Source: UBA7332 sp051657165
Lineage (GTDB): Bacteria; Bacteroidota; Bacteroidia; Bacteroidales; UBA7332
NCBI GenBank assembly: GCA_051657165.1
Contig: JBOFKD010000296.1
Coordinates: 1 to 35,847 of the forward strand
Reading direction: 5' to 3'
Length of the DNA stretch: 35,847 nt
The translations under genes and the position numbers were made by a program. This document shows positions 8,298-17,543 of this stretch, piece after piece; within the stretch, counting starts at the first letter, position 1; the number at the start of each line of letters is the position of its first letter. Below the pieces are notes generated by a model, which ran no database searches, had not been told where the DNA came from, and saw nothing but the letters and a program-made list of their open reading frames with translations.

Positions 8298-10283
8298 TTA
8301 TTGATTTAGATTTTGAGAATTAACGAAACCAGAAGCAGATAAAGTTATTGATTCTGTTGAATTATCTTGTGTAGTATAGAAATATAATGGAATAACTGTC
8401 CCGGATGAATATGCTCTATATCTAAATCCACCACCACCTGACAGAGGTGTTACATTTATCATTTCTCCAGTATTTTGATTATTTGCATCAATAGCTAAAG
8501 TACTTGTATTAATAGTAACATCTAAGGGACTTGATGCACTAGCGGATCCTGGAGGAAGTTGAAGATAAAGTATAATTTGTGACTGATTATACATTATTCT
8601 TGGTTTTATATGTAACCATGAAATAAATGTTTTCTGATTTGTAGAACTCGCTGTAAGATTAATTAACGCATCTGAGAATAATGTTCCGGATACCGTCACA
8701 GGTCCTGTTGCATTTGCAGAGTTTGTTACAAAATATAAATCTTGGACTCCAGATTGAGTTGCAGTATATTGATAGTAATACTTTTGATTAATAATCGTAA
8801 CTGGAATCGTATTCTTGGAGTTGTCAGGAGATAGATTTGGTGCTAATATATTAAAAGTCATAGGAAATTGAATTGCAGGGACCGTATTTGGTATTGTAAA
8901 ACTTAATTTTACAGGCATATTCTGAGCTAATGCAACTGGATTAGGTGTTATGTAGGGCATTGACATCGTATATGGATACCGATATTGTACATTTATAGTT
9001 CGAATTAATCCAAGCTTAGAAACGATAATTTTACCAGTTGCAAGAAGAGCTCTTGGCATTGGTCCGGTAGTTCCTGTAATTACACTTTGAGGCCCGGTTG
9101 CTGGTGCAATATTGCTAGTATATGTTGTCAATATTGAAGGTAATACAGGGTTGTTTATATCATCATTTACCAATACAACAGATGCACCAATGTTGTTGTA
9201 TCCTAATGATGTACCATTAGGAAAATAAGCATAAGTGATTGAGAAAGATTGATTCGCTCTGGTGAGAATTAAGTTTGTTTGTTGAACACCTAATACCGCA
9301 ATTCCATCTGATATCGTTAGTAAAGGTTGTAATACTATCGATGTCAATATGTTGTTTGATGCAGGCGATTGAGCAGCAGCAGCAGCAGTAGAATATCCTT
9401 CTGCTGTAACCGTATTTATTGTTATATTATATTGAAAGTTTCTTATTATATCAAGTAGAGAAGTTGTATTTGGTAATATAAAATCAACCTTATAATAACA
9501 AGTTTTTGGCGTTGCCCCTGCACTAGCTATGTAATTGCCTTTGACAATAACATAGGCAGGATTAGTTATTCCATTATTTTTTCTTTCATAAAGATATAAA
9601 GCGTCATTAGCCTGAGTTGTAAATGCAGAAAGTGGTAATATGGAAGAGCCAGATGCTTCTGTAACAACTCCAGTTGTAAAAATACCGGTTTGAGCATTGA
9701 ATGGAGCAACAGACCCATATTCTAATGCATTACCAAGTGCAAATCTAATATCGGTAAGTTTTGGGTATATCGCTGAAGTACTATTAGGGTTAACAGTTAC
9801 TTTAGCGATATTTCTTATCAGGCTTACTGTGGTGGGAAAAGTGCTAGATGATATACCGTTGTTAAGCATCTCTCTATGCCAATATGCCACCTGATCTTTA
9901 AGCGTAAGAGAAGGTATTAAAGTTGTCTCACTTGTATATAAATTAGCAACATCAGAAAATGTTGAAAAGTCATAGTTTGAGACAAAATGTATAATACGTG
10001 GTTGTGAACTAGTAATGATTCTTACAGAGTATGTCGATCCATTTAATGTAGCCGTATATCTGGATAAGAATAATCCATTCTGATCAAATACTAATAAATT
10101 TAAAGATTGCGGAATTGTCGCTTCATCTTTACCTTTTGTTCTATTTATTTCAGCTTCAGGAATATTTATTTTGAAAGACAAAGTAATTTCCTGATCATCT
10201 TCTGAGGTTTTTTCCAGAGGAACGTCAGTTGTACAACCAATGATCCAAATAAATGATATAATTATATATATATACTTTTTCAT
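8298..10283 (-). CDS. Large fimbrillin-like lipoprotein (DUF4906-type), last gene of fimbrial operon
   Basis: A 661-residue lipoprotein: signal MKKYIYIIISFIWIIGC with lipobox Cys at 17. The first half has the fimbrillin pattern: EITLSFKINIPEAEINRTKG, SLNLLVFDQNGLFL, then YSVRIITSSQPRIIHFVSNY (the Mfa-type strand order), and LIRNIAKVTVNP, the recurrent R.(A/M)AKV motif seen in fimbrillins. The second half is long, Ser/Thr/Asn-rich beta structure without recognisable motifs. It follows the previous gene by 25 bases and ends before a strong terminator. By position and size it is an accessory or tip subunit; DUF4906 membership is my recognition, not a search result. Low sequence complexity and high Asn/Thr content fit a surface-exposed adhesin. 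Confidence 0.7.
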   Translation of the reverse strand: MKKYIYIIISFIWIIGCTTDVPLEKTSEDDQEITLSFKINIPEAEINRTKGKDEATIPQSLNLLVFDQNGLFLSRYTATLNGSTYSVRIITSSQPRIIHFVSNYDFSTFSDVANLYTSETTLIPSLTLKDQVAYWHREMLNNGISSSTFPTTVSLIRNIAKVTVNPNSTSAIYPKLTDIRFALGNALEYGSVAPFNAQTGIFTTGVVTEASGSSILPLSAFTTQANDALYLYERKNNGITNPAYVIVKGNYIASAGATPKTCYYKVDFILPNTTSLLDIIRNFQYNITINTVTAEGYSTAAAAAQSPASNNILTSIVLQPLLTISDGIAVLGVQQTNLILTRANQSFSITYAYFPNGTSLGYNNIGASVVLVNDDINNPVLPSILTTYTSNIAPATGPQSVITGTTGPMPRALLATGKIIVSKLGLIRTINVQYRYPYTMSMPYITPNPVALAQNMPVKLSFTIPNTVPAIQFPMTFNILAPNLSPDNSKNTIPVTIINQKYYYQYTATQSGVQDLYFVTNSANATGPVTVSGTLFSDALINLTASSTNQKTFISWLHIKPRIMYNQSQIILYLQLPPGSASASSPLDVTINTSTLAIDANNQNTGEMINVTPLSGGGGFRYRAYSSGTVIPLYFYTTQDNSTESITLSASGFVNSQNLNQ

Positions 10284-10308
10284 GTCAATTTTGTTTTTTT
10301 GGATTTAA

Positions 10309-12216
10309 CTATAGCATCCATGTGTCAGTTACGCATCTTATATATGCAGAACTGTTGCTACTACCATAAGTAAAGACACCGTTGATAAAGTCGTAATATG
10401 CATATTGATACGCGCTCCAGTAAGCTGGCCCTATTAATAATTTTTTTATAGCACTATTTGTATCCATCTGTATTTGTTGGATAAGTAGAATTTCAGCCAT
10501 TGTTGGTATACGCCAATTTCCTCTTGCATATGGTAGTTCCTGATAAGTCTGACATCGTCCCTGAGACAGAGAATACGAGTACGATTGGGTAATTCCTCTT
10601 TGTGATGCGATAATAAATTGAGGAGAACGTAAATTATTACCTTGTAAATCTGTTCGGGTAGTCATAACACCTGAATTAAATTGCCGCGGATCACCTACAA
10701 AATATTGATTACCTGTTTGTACGACAGTGCTTATTTTGAAAAAATTAAAGTTAGTCTGTCCCGGAGCTCCGCCAGGATTATTAGCTGTACCATTAGTTGC
10801 ACCTGCATTTAAATCTGTTGATTGTGTAGCAGTAACATAAATAGGTGGATACTGATTAATCACGACCTGTTGGTTTATTACAGTAGCACCTATGGTTGAT
10901 ACTGTGAAAGAGATATATTTAGGAACATAATTTATAGGTATACTTGAATTAATATTTATGACCATATTATTATTATCAGCAGTTATGACCGGAAATTCAG
11001 GGTTTCCTGAAACATAGTTTTTAATGGTACGATTTCCATTAATATCATATTCCTCACAATAAGCTTTTATATTTGATATTTGCACAGGCAAACTTGATGA
11101 AAAGCCAATGGAACGGTTTGATATATTGTATATGTTCACAAATAATTCGTGAACAACCATGTATTGATAATTTATGAAGTCTGCAAGAATATTGCTTGTA
11201 CTCCAATCAACAAGTGTAAAGTTACCATTCAAAGTTTGAGGTGTTTCAGGTGAAGTGCTACCAAGTCCGGAAATACTAATATTTATATCATATACAGTAT
11301 TTCGAAGTAACTTAAAAGAAAGATTGTCGGATATATTTGGAGAATTAAGATAGTTAAAAGGAACTTTATAATATCCTTTAGATATAGTTGAAGTAGTATT
11401 GTTTTTCCAGGTAACTTCAATGAGTAGATATGGTTGTTTACTGTTATCAAGAGTCCAGTCATTTTCGTAGCAATAAAATGGCTGGAAGATATTACCTTGT
11501 CCAGGTAACATAATGTTCCTGTATGAAGTATTTTTAAAATCAGGGCCAGAAGAACTATACGGATTGTTATCTGTTAGACTGGTTTTATCAATATAATTAA
11601 CCATCAGAATTTGTGCAGACATAGCAGTATAGCCAGTTACGCTTACCTGACTCAACGTTGTGCGGATTTTAACAGCAGCACGCTTCATATTTACATTGGG
11701 TATTGTTGCTGCTGAAAATGATAATTTAGTCGTAACAGTCCCATCCATCAGAAAATTTGTTTGTGGATGCAAGTTTCCTGTAAAATCACTACTTTCAATA
11801 AGTGATCTTACGTTGTCATAGGTTGCATATCTTAGTTGATTTGAAGGAATTGATGAGTTAGCAATAACAAGTAATGTATAGTTTGTAAGATTGTCAAATA
11901 ATACAAAGTCATCAGGAATGAAATTTAGCGTAACTTTTCCTGTTACTGGATTATATTCGGTAGCAATATCAGGTTGTGCATAATATTTCTGTGTTTGTCC
12001 ATTATAAAGCATTACATCTAAACGGTCAATTTTATTTTCGTTTAATGCAGGATCGCCTATGATAGTCCCTTTCGTTCTTTTTTCAGAGGAAATATTTAAT
12101 TGAAATTCCACTGTATTCTGATTTTTGTCGTAAGGGTTATCAAATTCATTTGTACTACAACCTACCATGATAAGTAGTATTAGTATACTTATGTATTTAA
12201 ATAAGAGTGCTTTCAT
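10309..12216 (-). CDS. Fimbrillin-like lipoprotein with C-terminal lectin/FISUMP-like domain, candidate tip adhesin
   Basis: The start is placed at the ATG ending at 12216 (MKALLFKYISILILLIMVGC, lipobox Cys at 20). A longer frame upstream would overlap the previous gene and bury the signal peptide. The fimbrillin half includes TVEFQLNISSEKRTKG, KIDRLDVMLYNG, NYTLLVIANS and NVNMKRAAVKIRTTLSQVS. The C-terminal 90 residues differ: GRCQTYQELPYARGNWRIPT, then MAEILLIQQIQ, GPAYWSAYQYAYYD and SAYIRCVTD. This WR.PT...E...YWS...RCV pattern is shared by FISUMP/Lcl_C (DUF1566)-like lectin-type folds. The gene begins 10 bases after the previous stop. A role as the adhesive tip is inferred from this domain and its operon position. 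Confidence 0.72.
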   Translation of the reverse strand: MKALLFKYISILILLIMVGCSTNEFDNPYDKNQNTVEFQLNISSEKRTKGTIIGDPALNENKIDRLDVMLYNGQTQKYYAQPDIATEYNPVTGKVTLNFIPDDFVLFDNLTNYTLLVIANSSIPSNQLRYATYDNVRSLIESSDFTGNLHPQTNFLMDGTVTTKLSFSAATIPNVNMKRAAVKIRTTLSQVSVTGYTAMSAQILMVNYIDKTSLTDNNPYSSSGPDFKNTSYRNIMLPGQGNIFQPFYCYENDWTLDNSKQPYLLIEVTWKNNTTSTISKGYYKVPFNYLNSPNISDNLSFKLLRNTVYDINISISGLGSTSPETPQTLNGNFTLVDWSTSNILADFINYQYMVVHELFVNIYNISNRSIGFSSSLPVQISNIKAYCEEYDINGNRTIKNYVSGNPEFPVITADNNNMVININSSIPINYVPKYISFTVSTIGATVINQQVVINQYPPIYVTATQSTDLNAGATNGTANNPGGAPGQTNFNFFKISTVVQTGNQYFVGDPRQFNSGVMTTRTDLQGNNLRSPQFIIASQRGITQSYSYSLSQGRCQTYQELPYARGNWRIPTMAEILLIQQIQMDTNSAIKKLLIGPAYWSAYQYAYYDFINGVFTYGSSNSSAYIRCVTDTWML

Positions 12217-12226
12217 ATATTTGTCT

Positions 12227-13606
12227 TTATTGTGGAATTTGATAAATAGAATATCGAGTACCGGCATTTAACCCGTTGATGTCAATTTCCTCACCGCCTA
12301 CAGTGATAAACAGATCTGTTTTGATACCAGGTGCTGTTTGTAGCTGGCGAGGTGTAACCTTAATTTTATAAACATAGCCGGGATTTGTAATGCCTTGCGA
12401 TACGGCATTATCAGTATAATCAAATTTGAAATCTTGTCCATTTGATAATGAAGCTGACCAAATAGCTCCCGGAGGTTCATTAAGAGTGAATTGAAAAGTC
12501 GCATCTTCATTATAATATACATATATATTACCTTGATTAATGCTTGTCCCTCCAGCCCAGGAACCAGAGAAGTTTATAACCTGATCAAAACCAATATTAG
12601 AATTAATCAAATTCCATGGGAGAACATTTAATGTAAAGTCTTCCTGAAGCTCTCCCGGACGAGTGATCGTTCCTGAAATTATATAATGTTTACCTCTTAA
12701 CGTACTATAGTCAGTATAAACATTAGAGGAGTTTACAGTTCCTAAAGGGACCGTATATACCGAGATTAATCCATTGTATGTAGTCCCGATTAAAAGATAA
12801 GTAGCATTATCTATGATATTGTTTTCCGGCGCCAGAATATTTTCCGGAATTAGTTTATTTGAAATAAGATAATTAGGAGTCGTACCGATTGTAATAGGGG
12901 CATTAATCAGGCTATACTGATAATTCGAATAGTCTAGCGTACTGTAATGCTGACCACCGAAATGATAGTGATTAGCTCTGTTCATAAGCCATATTTGAGT
13001 AACTTTTACTGTAGCTCCGGATGCGTTGGTTATATTAAGACTTACTTTTGCCATTGTTCGTTGTAATGATGCAATAAAGTAAGTTCCCCATCCTTGATTG
13101 TCAGTCATAACTTCTCCGGTTCCTGGCGTTTGGGTAGCTCTTACGGTTATATTATCTTTTGAAAACAGAGTTATATTTGATTCTGTATAAGTAGAGTATA
13201 TTGTTTCATCAATATTTAAGTTTAATACATCAGAAATAAATCGACAAGCATTTAGTTGTGATGTTAAAGCAGTAGCTTCATTCGCTATAAATGAAACAGT
13301 ATAAGTTCCTGGTTTAACCTTGATTATGAAATTATTATTTGGTAACGATTGCAGACTTCCATCAGCCGAAGTTAGATTCTGCTGTATTATTCCAGATGGT
13401 GAATCTGCAATAATCATTCTCATATTAGAAATAGTAACACCATCTATAACAGTGCCTATAATACTTCTTGTATTTACCTCAATTTCTATAGGTTCTTCAT
13501 TATTTGTTGAATTACCCTCAAAATCATCTTTTGAACTGCATCCATTCATAGTATTAAGGATCAGAACAAATAAGACGTATAATATGTATTTATTGTACTT
13601 TTTCAT
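12227..13606 (-). CDS. Minor fimbrillin-like lipoprotein
   Basis: A 459-residue lipoprotein; MKKYNKYILYVLFVLILNTM ends at lipobox NGC. Fimbrillin features are IEIEVNTRSIIGTVIDG, NNFIIKVKPGTYTVSFIANE, LQRTMAKVSLNITNASG, and DFTLNVLPWNLINSNIGF; the last is the V.PWN strand typical of FimA/Mfa-type subunits. After that motif about 110 further residues of beta structure follow (FSGSWAGGTSINQGNIYVYY onwards). It starts 8 bases after the Mfa2-like gene and is followed by another fimbrillin at 10 bases, so the genes are translated from one transcript. A minor shaft or adaptor subunit is the best guess. Confidence 0.72.
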   Translation of the reverse strand: MKKYNKYILYVLFVLILNTMNGCSSKDDFEGNSTNNEEPIEIEVNTRSIIGTVIDGVTISNMRMIIADSPSGIIQQNLTSADGSLQSLPNNNFIIKVKPGTYTVSFIANEATALTSQLNACRFISDVLNLNIDETIYSTYTESNITLFSKDNITVRATQTPGTGEVMTDNQGWGTYFIASLQRTMAKVSLNITNASGATVKVTQIWLMNRANHYHFGGQHYSTLDYSNYQYSLINAPITIGTTPNYLISNKLIPENILAPENNIIDNATYLLIGTTYNGLISVYTVPLGTVNSSNVYTDYSTLRGKHYIISGTITRPGELQEDFTLNVLPWNLINSNIGFDQVINFSGSWAGGTSINQGNIYVYYNEDATFQFTLNEPPGAIWSASLSNGQDFKFDYTDNAVSQGITNPGYVYKIKVTPRQLQTAPGIKTDLFITVGGEEIDINGLNAGTRYSIYQIPQ

Positions 13607-13614
13607 AATAGTCT

Positions 13615-14613
13615 TTAATTAACATTGATTGAGGGTGCTATATTTATGATATTCCAATCATTAATAGAGATACTGACAGAGTAATCCGGTTGAAATTTGA
13701 TAATGAAGTTAAACTGATCTTCTCTGTCCAAATCTATTTGAGTGCTGTATACAGGGTTTTGCATAATAGCAGAAACAAGGTTGCTCTGATAGATATTCCC
13801 TAGTCCTGGAATCGTTACAGTTAATTCTGACTTATCCTCAGATTCAAATAAACGTAATATTCTTGTTTCTGTCCAAAGAGTATCACCTGATATCTTTGTA
13901 TTGTGAAAGTTGTAATTAATATCTTTAGAATGCTCATCTAATGAGTTGTCATATCTGTATCTCCCATTATTTGATGATAATGCAAATTTTAATATGTTAT
14001 TAATATCTAGACCTGTCTCGTTAGCATATTTGTATAAGTAATCTATGCCAAGTACAGTAATGTGAATGTCTTTTGTGTCTTTAATCAGATCGATTGTAGC
14101 TTCAGATATTTTGCCAGCTTGAGCATTGAATTTTTCAAGTTTTCCATGAAAAAGATGCACTAACTGATCATTTATTTCTATAGGTTCTGATAATGTTGGG
14201 GTCGCATCTACTAGAAAGGAAAAACCCTTAATATCTGTAACACCAGCCTTAAGAATTGGTGAGAAATTGTTAGCTTCAGAGTTTATCATATCAACAATCT
14301 GATAAGATGATAAATTACCACCGAGAGCAATAAAATTATAATTTCCAGGTTTCAAGGGAAGTGTCATTATATAATCTTTTGTAAGAGTTGTCCCTTTGCT
14401 ATCATATGTCTTTATATATTTTCCAGATTCATCAAATACGAACACTGTAATTATCTCGACATTTGCTCCAAAGAGATTCGTTTGCTGATTATTTAGCGTA
14501 TATGTAAAACGCAATTGAATTCCCTGAATGCAATCTTCGGTATCTTCATGGACGCATCCGGAAATAAGCGCCATCACACCAAGTAAAATCAGTATAGATA
14601 CTCTTTTAAGCAT
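13615..14613 (-). CDS. Mfa2/FimB-family fimbrial anchor subunit
   Basis: A 332-residue lipoprotein with signal MLKRVSILILLGVMALISGC. The mature part begins VHEDTEDCIQGIQLRFTYTL, then NVEIITVFVFDESGKYIKTY, LTKDYIMTLPLKPGNYNFIA and LGGNLSSY, which is the recognisable FimB/Mfa2 N-terminal pattern (C..G..L.F.Y, V.VFD..G, L.PG.Y...A.GG). In Porphyromonas gingivalis such proteins anchor the fimbria to the outer membrane and limit its length. Placement directly after the major subunit gene matches that role. A hairpin lies in the 61-base gap upstream, which may lower expression relative to the major subunit. Confidence 0.85.
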   Translation of the reverse strand: MLKRVSILILLGVMALISGCVHEDTEDCIQGIQLRFTYTLNNQQTNLFGANVEIITVFVFDESGKYIKTYDSKGTTLTKDYIMTLPLKPGNYNFIALGGNLSSYQIVDMINSEANNFSPILKAGVTDIKGFSFLVDATPTLSEPIEINDQLVHLFHGKLEKFNAQAGKISEATIDLIKDTKDIHITVLGIDYLYKYANETGLDINNILKFALSSNNGRYRYDNSLDEHSKDINYNFHNTKISGDTLWTETRILRLFESEDKSELTVTIPGLGNIYQSNLVSAIMQNPVYSTQIDLDREDQFNFIIKFQPDYSVSISINDWNIINIAPSINVN

Positions 14614-14630
14614 AGTTGTAGGTTTTGTGT

Positions 14631-14665
14631 AATAAGCGGACAGAATATCATTCTATCCGCTTATT
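14631..14665 (-). terminator. Internal hairpin after the major fimbrillin gene
   Basis: Arms 14631-14646 and 14650-14665 (AATAAGCGGACAGAAT against ATTCTATCCGCTTATT) pair with one mismatch and a 3-base loop. It sits between the stop of the major subunit gene and the start of the anchor gene. On the minus strand the stem is followed by ACACAAA, not a T-run, so it may be a leaky terminator or a 3' mRNA stabiliser rather than a full stop. The AATAAGCGGA word is shared with the operon-end hairpin. Confidence 0.55.
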
Positions 14666-14674
14666 TGATTGTTT

Positions 14675-15874
14675 TTATAACGGATTAGGTATTATGTTTG
14701 TCACATTCCAAGGGGTAACAGTAATATTGCATGATACACTTTGATCTAATGTATAAGGCTTTTCTCCCAGGTTATCAAGACCAAAGATGATACCACCCGA
14801 ACCACCAGGTTTACCAGGTCCGTTTGGACCATCGGTACCAACAATTTTATATACAAATGAAGGTTTCATCTCTGTTAGTGGAGTACTGCTGGTTTGATCC
14901 ACATAAGTAGTTACGGTTATATATTTCATATTTCCGTTTTTCCATGATTGTTCAGTACCGTTTTCGTCAATATATTTAATATGATCAACAGCAACAACTA
15001 TATGAGGAAGTGTTCCTGCTGTTGTTACAGGAAATACATGATATGACCACATATTTGTAGTGACTGTATGAGCTAATCCAGGAAAAGTAACAGAGGATAG
15101 TGCATAATCATTCAGATAACCTGTACCTGTAGCAAATGGGAAGCTACCTGTGTAGAATGACTCATCACCTCCTTTGTTAATAAGGGTTACCGTACTATTA
15201 CCATAAACAGTTGATGTAAGATAATGATTTGAGATAAAAATACCTCTAAGTCTAAATTCTGTAATATCACCCTTTTGAGTACCATTACCTCTAACACCTA
15301 CTCTTGATATTTCCAGACGTGACATAATTGGAGTAATAGCAAGATCAACAGTATACAATGGAGATGCTCCAGTATGTGTTACAATATTAGCAACACCAGA
15401 CATAATTACGTTTGCTACGGATGTAGCAGCAGTACTAGGCTGTTGCTTATCTACAGTTATTTGTAGACCTTTGATTGTAGTTACTGTTTGTCCAGTTGAG
15501 GCAGGGTAAGTGTATCCTGCTTTAGCATAATTAGTAAGGAGCATTGCTGTATTAGCTGATGCTGGCACCTGATTAATCACTATTGGGGCTGGTGTAGCTG
15601 TTCCCAGGTTTGTAATATCACCTGAGGTGAGAGTATACGAAAATACACAATTGCCATTAACAGCAAAGAAATAGATAGTACCATCAGCAATTGCAGTTTT
15701 AGTGCCTGAAGGAACACTTCCATCATCCATCTTTGTTGATGCGGTACTGATTTTGAGTTCAACAGACTTTTCACCGGTTTCTGGATCAGGAATAACAGGA
15801 TTATCATTGCTCGTGCAAGAGAATGAAAGAATAGCTACTAAAAAGATAGCTAGGTAAAGATTAAGCTTTTTCAT
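14675..15874 (-). CDS. Major fimbrillin, FimA/Mfa1 type
   Basis: A 399-residue lipoprotein precursor (MKKLNLYLAIFLVAILSFSC). Family signs are ELKISTASTKMDDG, DGTIYFFAVNGNCVFSYTL, VINQVPASANTAMLLTNYAK, the strand ITPIMSRLEISRVGVRG, and the last strand NITVTPWNVTNIIPNPL. The PWN near the C-terminus is characteristic; in this family the terminal strand is donated to, or replaced in, a neighbouring subunit during polymerisation after protease cleavage near the N-terminus. A Gly/Pro-rich insert (GTDGPNGPGKPGGSGG) precedes the last strands. It is the first structural subunit of the cluster and is followed by the anchor gene. A hairpin after it suits high-level expression. Confidence 0.82.
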   Translation of the reverse strand: MKKLNLYLAIFLVAILSFSCTSNDNPVIPDPETGEKSVELKISTASTKMDDGSVPSGTKTAIADGTIYFFAVNGNCVFSYTLTSGDITNLGTATPAPIVINQVPASANTAMLLTNYAKAGYTYPASTGQTVTTIKGLQITVDKQQPSTAATSVANVIMSGVANIVTHTGASPLYTVDLAITPIMSRLEISRVGVRGNGTQKGDITEFRLRGIFISNHYLTSTVYGNSTVTLINKGGDESFYTGSFPFATGTGYLNDYALSSVTFPGLAHTVTTNMWSYHVFPVTTAGTLPHIVVAVDHIKYIDENGTEQSWKNGNMKYITVTTYVDQTSSTPLTEMKPSFVYKIVGTDGPNGPGKPGGSGGIIFGLDNLGEKPYTLDQSVSCNITVTPWNVTNIIPNPL

Positions 15875-15916
15875 TCGAAAATTTAATTAGTTAGTGAATA
15901 GATTAATGATAAAAAA

Positions 15917-16945
15917 TTATTTATATTTTAAGCGAACTTCTATGCCACTGTCTATTCGCATTAGTGGATAGATATTTTTGAGTATTTTTTGGTATGTTGC
16001 ACCTGAATCAAGTAACTGTATTTTAGATTCTATATCTGATTCAGGACTAGTATTTTTTATTATATATACAAGATCCTGCTTATTTGTCAGATTTGATTCT
16101 TCTATTAATTGGACAAGATAATTCCAGTCGATATAACCATTTTTCGTAATAATCATACTTTGATTAATCGATGGATATCTGTTACAGATATAGTGCTTCA
16201 AAGCATCGGCTCTTCTTTGTCCCAGTTCATAATTGAATTTATATGGTCCCTCTGGAGAAACATGACCAGTTATGATAATTTCTTGCAGTCTTGTCTTATT
16301 GTCCTCCTTTAATTGTGCAGTGATTAAATTATCAATTTCGGAAAGGACTTTCTGGTTGTTTCCAAAATCAGGGAGGATAGTTGCTTCAGAAACCTTAAAG
16401 TGAATTTTAAAAAACCTTTTCATCATTTCGGGTTCTACGGGTGCTGTACTAATTCTTTCTGGAATAGTTTTAGCCGGCTCAAGTATTATATTATCCAGGA
16501 TAAGTTGATTGTTGATAGGCTCTGTCTTACAACATCCTCTGCGAAAAGAATAAATAGACAGGGAAGAATGATTCATCCACGGCTCATATTTCATTTCAAT
16601 ATTATAAGCGTACGATGCTCCTTTTTTTATATAGATAGCATTTGGAAATTCGTTAATAAATTCACCTGAGCGTATTTTCCGTTTCATTAATATCTGTTCA
16701 TGTCTCCCCTGCGCAATAATCGCAGGTAATTCCATAGTATTTGCTTCGTTTTTAAGTATAGGTATCAATATCTCTTCATAATTAAATCCGGAATTATATT
16801 TATTTGTCTCACAAATGAAAGAGATTGTAATAATTCCATTATTTAAAGTTGCTGAGGGATTACTTATTGTTGGGCTTGTATTTTGCTTTGCATGGATATG
16901 CATGATGCTTAATACGAATAATATATATAGTATAGCGCTTCTCAT
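15917..16945 (-). CDS. DUF3868 / OmpA-like fimbrial cluster protein
   Basis: 342 residues with signal peptide MRSAILYILFVLSIMHIHAK. The first half (SNPSATLNNGIITISFICET, RGRHEQ-like QGRHEQILMKRKIRSGEF, YIKKGASYAYNIEMKYEPWM, RRGCC) matches the DUF3868 pattern found beside fimbrillin genes. The second half has the OmpA-like order: IHFKVSEATILPDFGNNQKV, IIITGHVSPEGPYKFNYELG, QRRADALKHYI. OmpA-like domains bind peptidoglycan, so a periplasmic anchoring or assembly role in the fimbrial system is likely but inferred. It lies 7 bases after the DUF3575 gene and 42 bases before the major subunit. Confidence 0.8.
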   Translation of the reverse strand: MRSAILYILFVLSIMHIHAKQNTSPTISNPSATLNNGIITISFICETNKYNSGFNYEEILIPILKNEANTMELPAIIAQGRHEQILMKRKIRSGEFINEFPNAIYIKKGASYAYNIEMKYEPWMNHSSLSIYSFRRGCCKTEPINNQLILDNIILEPAKTIPERISTAPVEPEMMKRFFKIHFKVSEATILPDFGNNQKVLSEIDNLITAQLKEDNKTRLQEIIITGHVSPEGPYKFNYELGQRRADALKHYICNRYPSINQSMIITKNGYIDWNYLVQLIEESNLTNKQDLVYIIKNTSPESDIESKIQLLDSGATYQKILKNIYPLMRIDSGIEVRLKYK

Positions 16946-16952
16946 AATATTA

Positions 16953-17543
16953 TTATTTTATGATGTAAATTATATTAATACCTGCTCGGGTTGGGCCAAA
17001 ATAATTGCGATGTTCCTTTCCTATACGTTCACCGCATTTATTACAATTGTATTTATTATACCATAGTCTTGCATATCCAATACCTAATGTTGCTTCAATA
17101 TTCCAATGAGGACTTAAAATAAATTGATATCCATATGAAATACCGCCACCAGCTGCATTCCCTTCGAAGCGATACTGCTTAGAGTTTTTGCCTAATAACC
17201 AGGGTAAATTATGCTGTGATATATTATATTGTGAATATAAGGCATGTAAGCCAAAGAAATGACCATTAAATTTGTCACATAACCAATATCTGACTTCTGG
17301 CTCAATAAGCCAATGGACAAGCTTTTTATTATCATTGAATGTTCCTTTTCTGTTCCATGGGTTATAACCGCCGGATAAATCTAAAGTAACTTTCTGACTC
17401 AATCCGATTTCAGCACCCAGATTTGGCGTTAATGTAACCCCACCGTAGAGTAAATTAGTCTTAATACCTACTTTTTGAGCAAACATGAATCCTGTTGCGA
17501 TGATTGATGCTATGCAAACAGTGTAAAAACGAATTTTATTCAT
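16953..17543 (-). CDS. DUF3575 outer-membrane-like protein, first gene of fimbrial operon
   Basis: 196 residues; signal peptide MNKIRFYTVCIASIIATGFMF ends before AQKVGIKTNLLYGG. The pattern KTNLLYGGVTLTPNLGAEIG, LDLSGGYNPWN, LIEPEVRYWLCDKFNGHFFG and TLGIGYARLWYNKY is the DUF3575 signature, with alternating strands suggesting a small beta barrel. DUF3575 genes commonly head Mfa/Fim-type clusters next to DUF3868 proteins; the exact function is not established. A C..C pair (NKYNCNKCGERIG) near residue 170 is visible. The roughly 560 bases upstream are very AT-rich and should carry the operon promoter. Confidence 0.82.
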   Translation of the reverse strand: MNKIRFYTVCIASIIATGFMFAQKVGIKTNLLYGGVTLTPNLGAEIGLSQKVTLDLSGGYNPWNRKGTFNDNKKLVHWLIEPEVRYWLCDKFNGHFFGLHALYSQYNISQHNLPWLLGKNSKQYRFEGNAAGGGISYGYQFILSPHWNIEATLGIGYARLWYNKYNCNKCGERIGKEHRNYFGPTRAGINIIYIIK

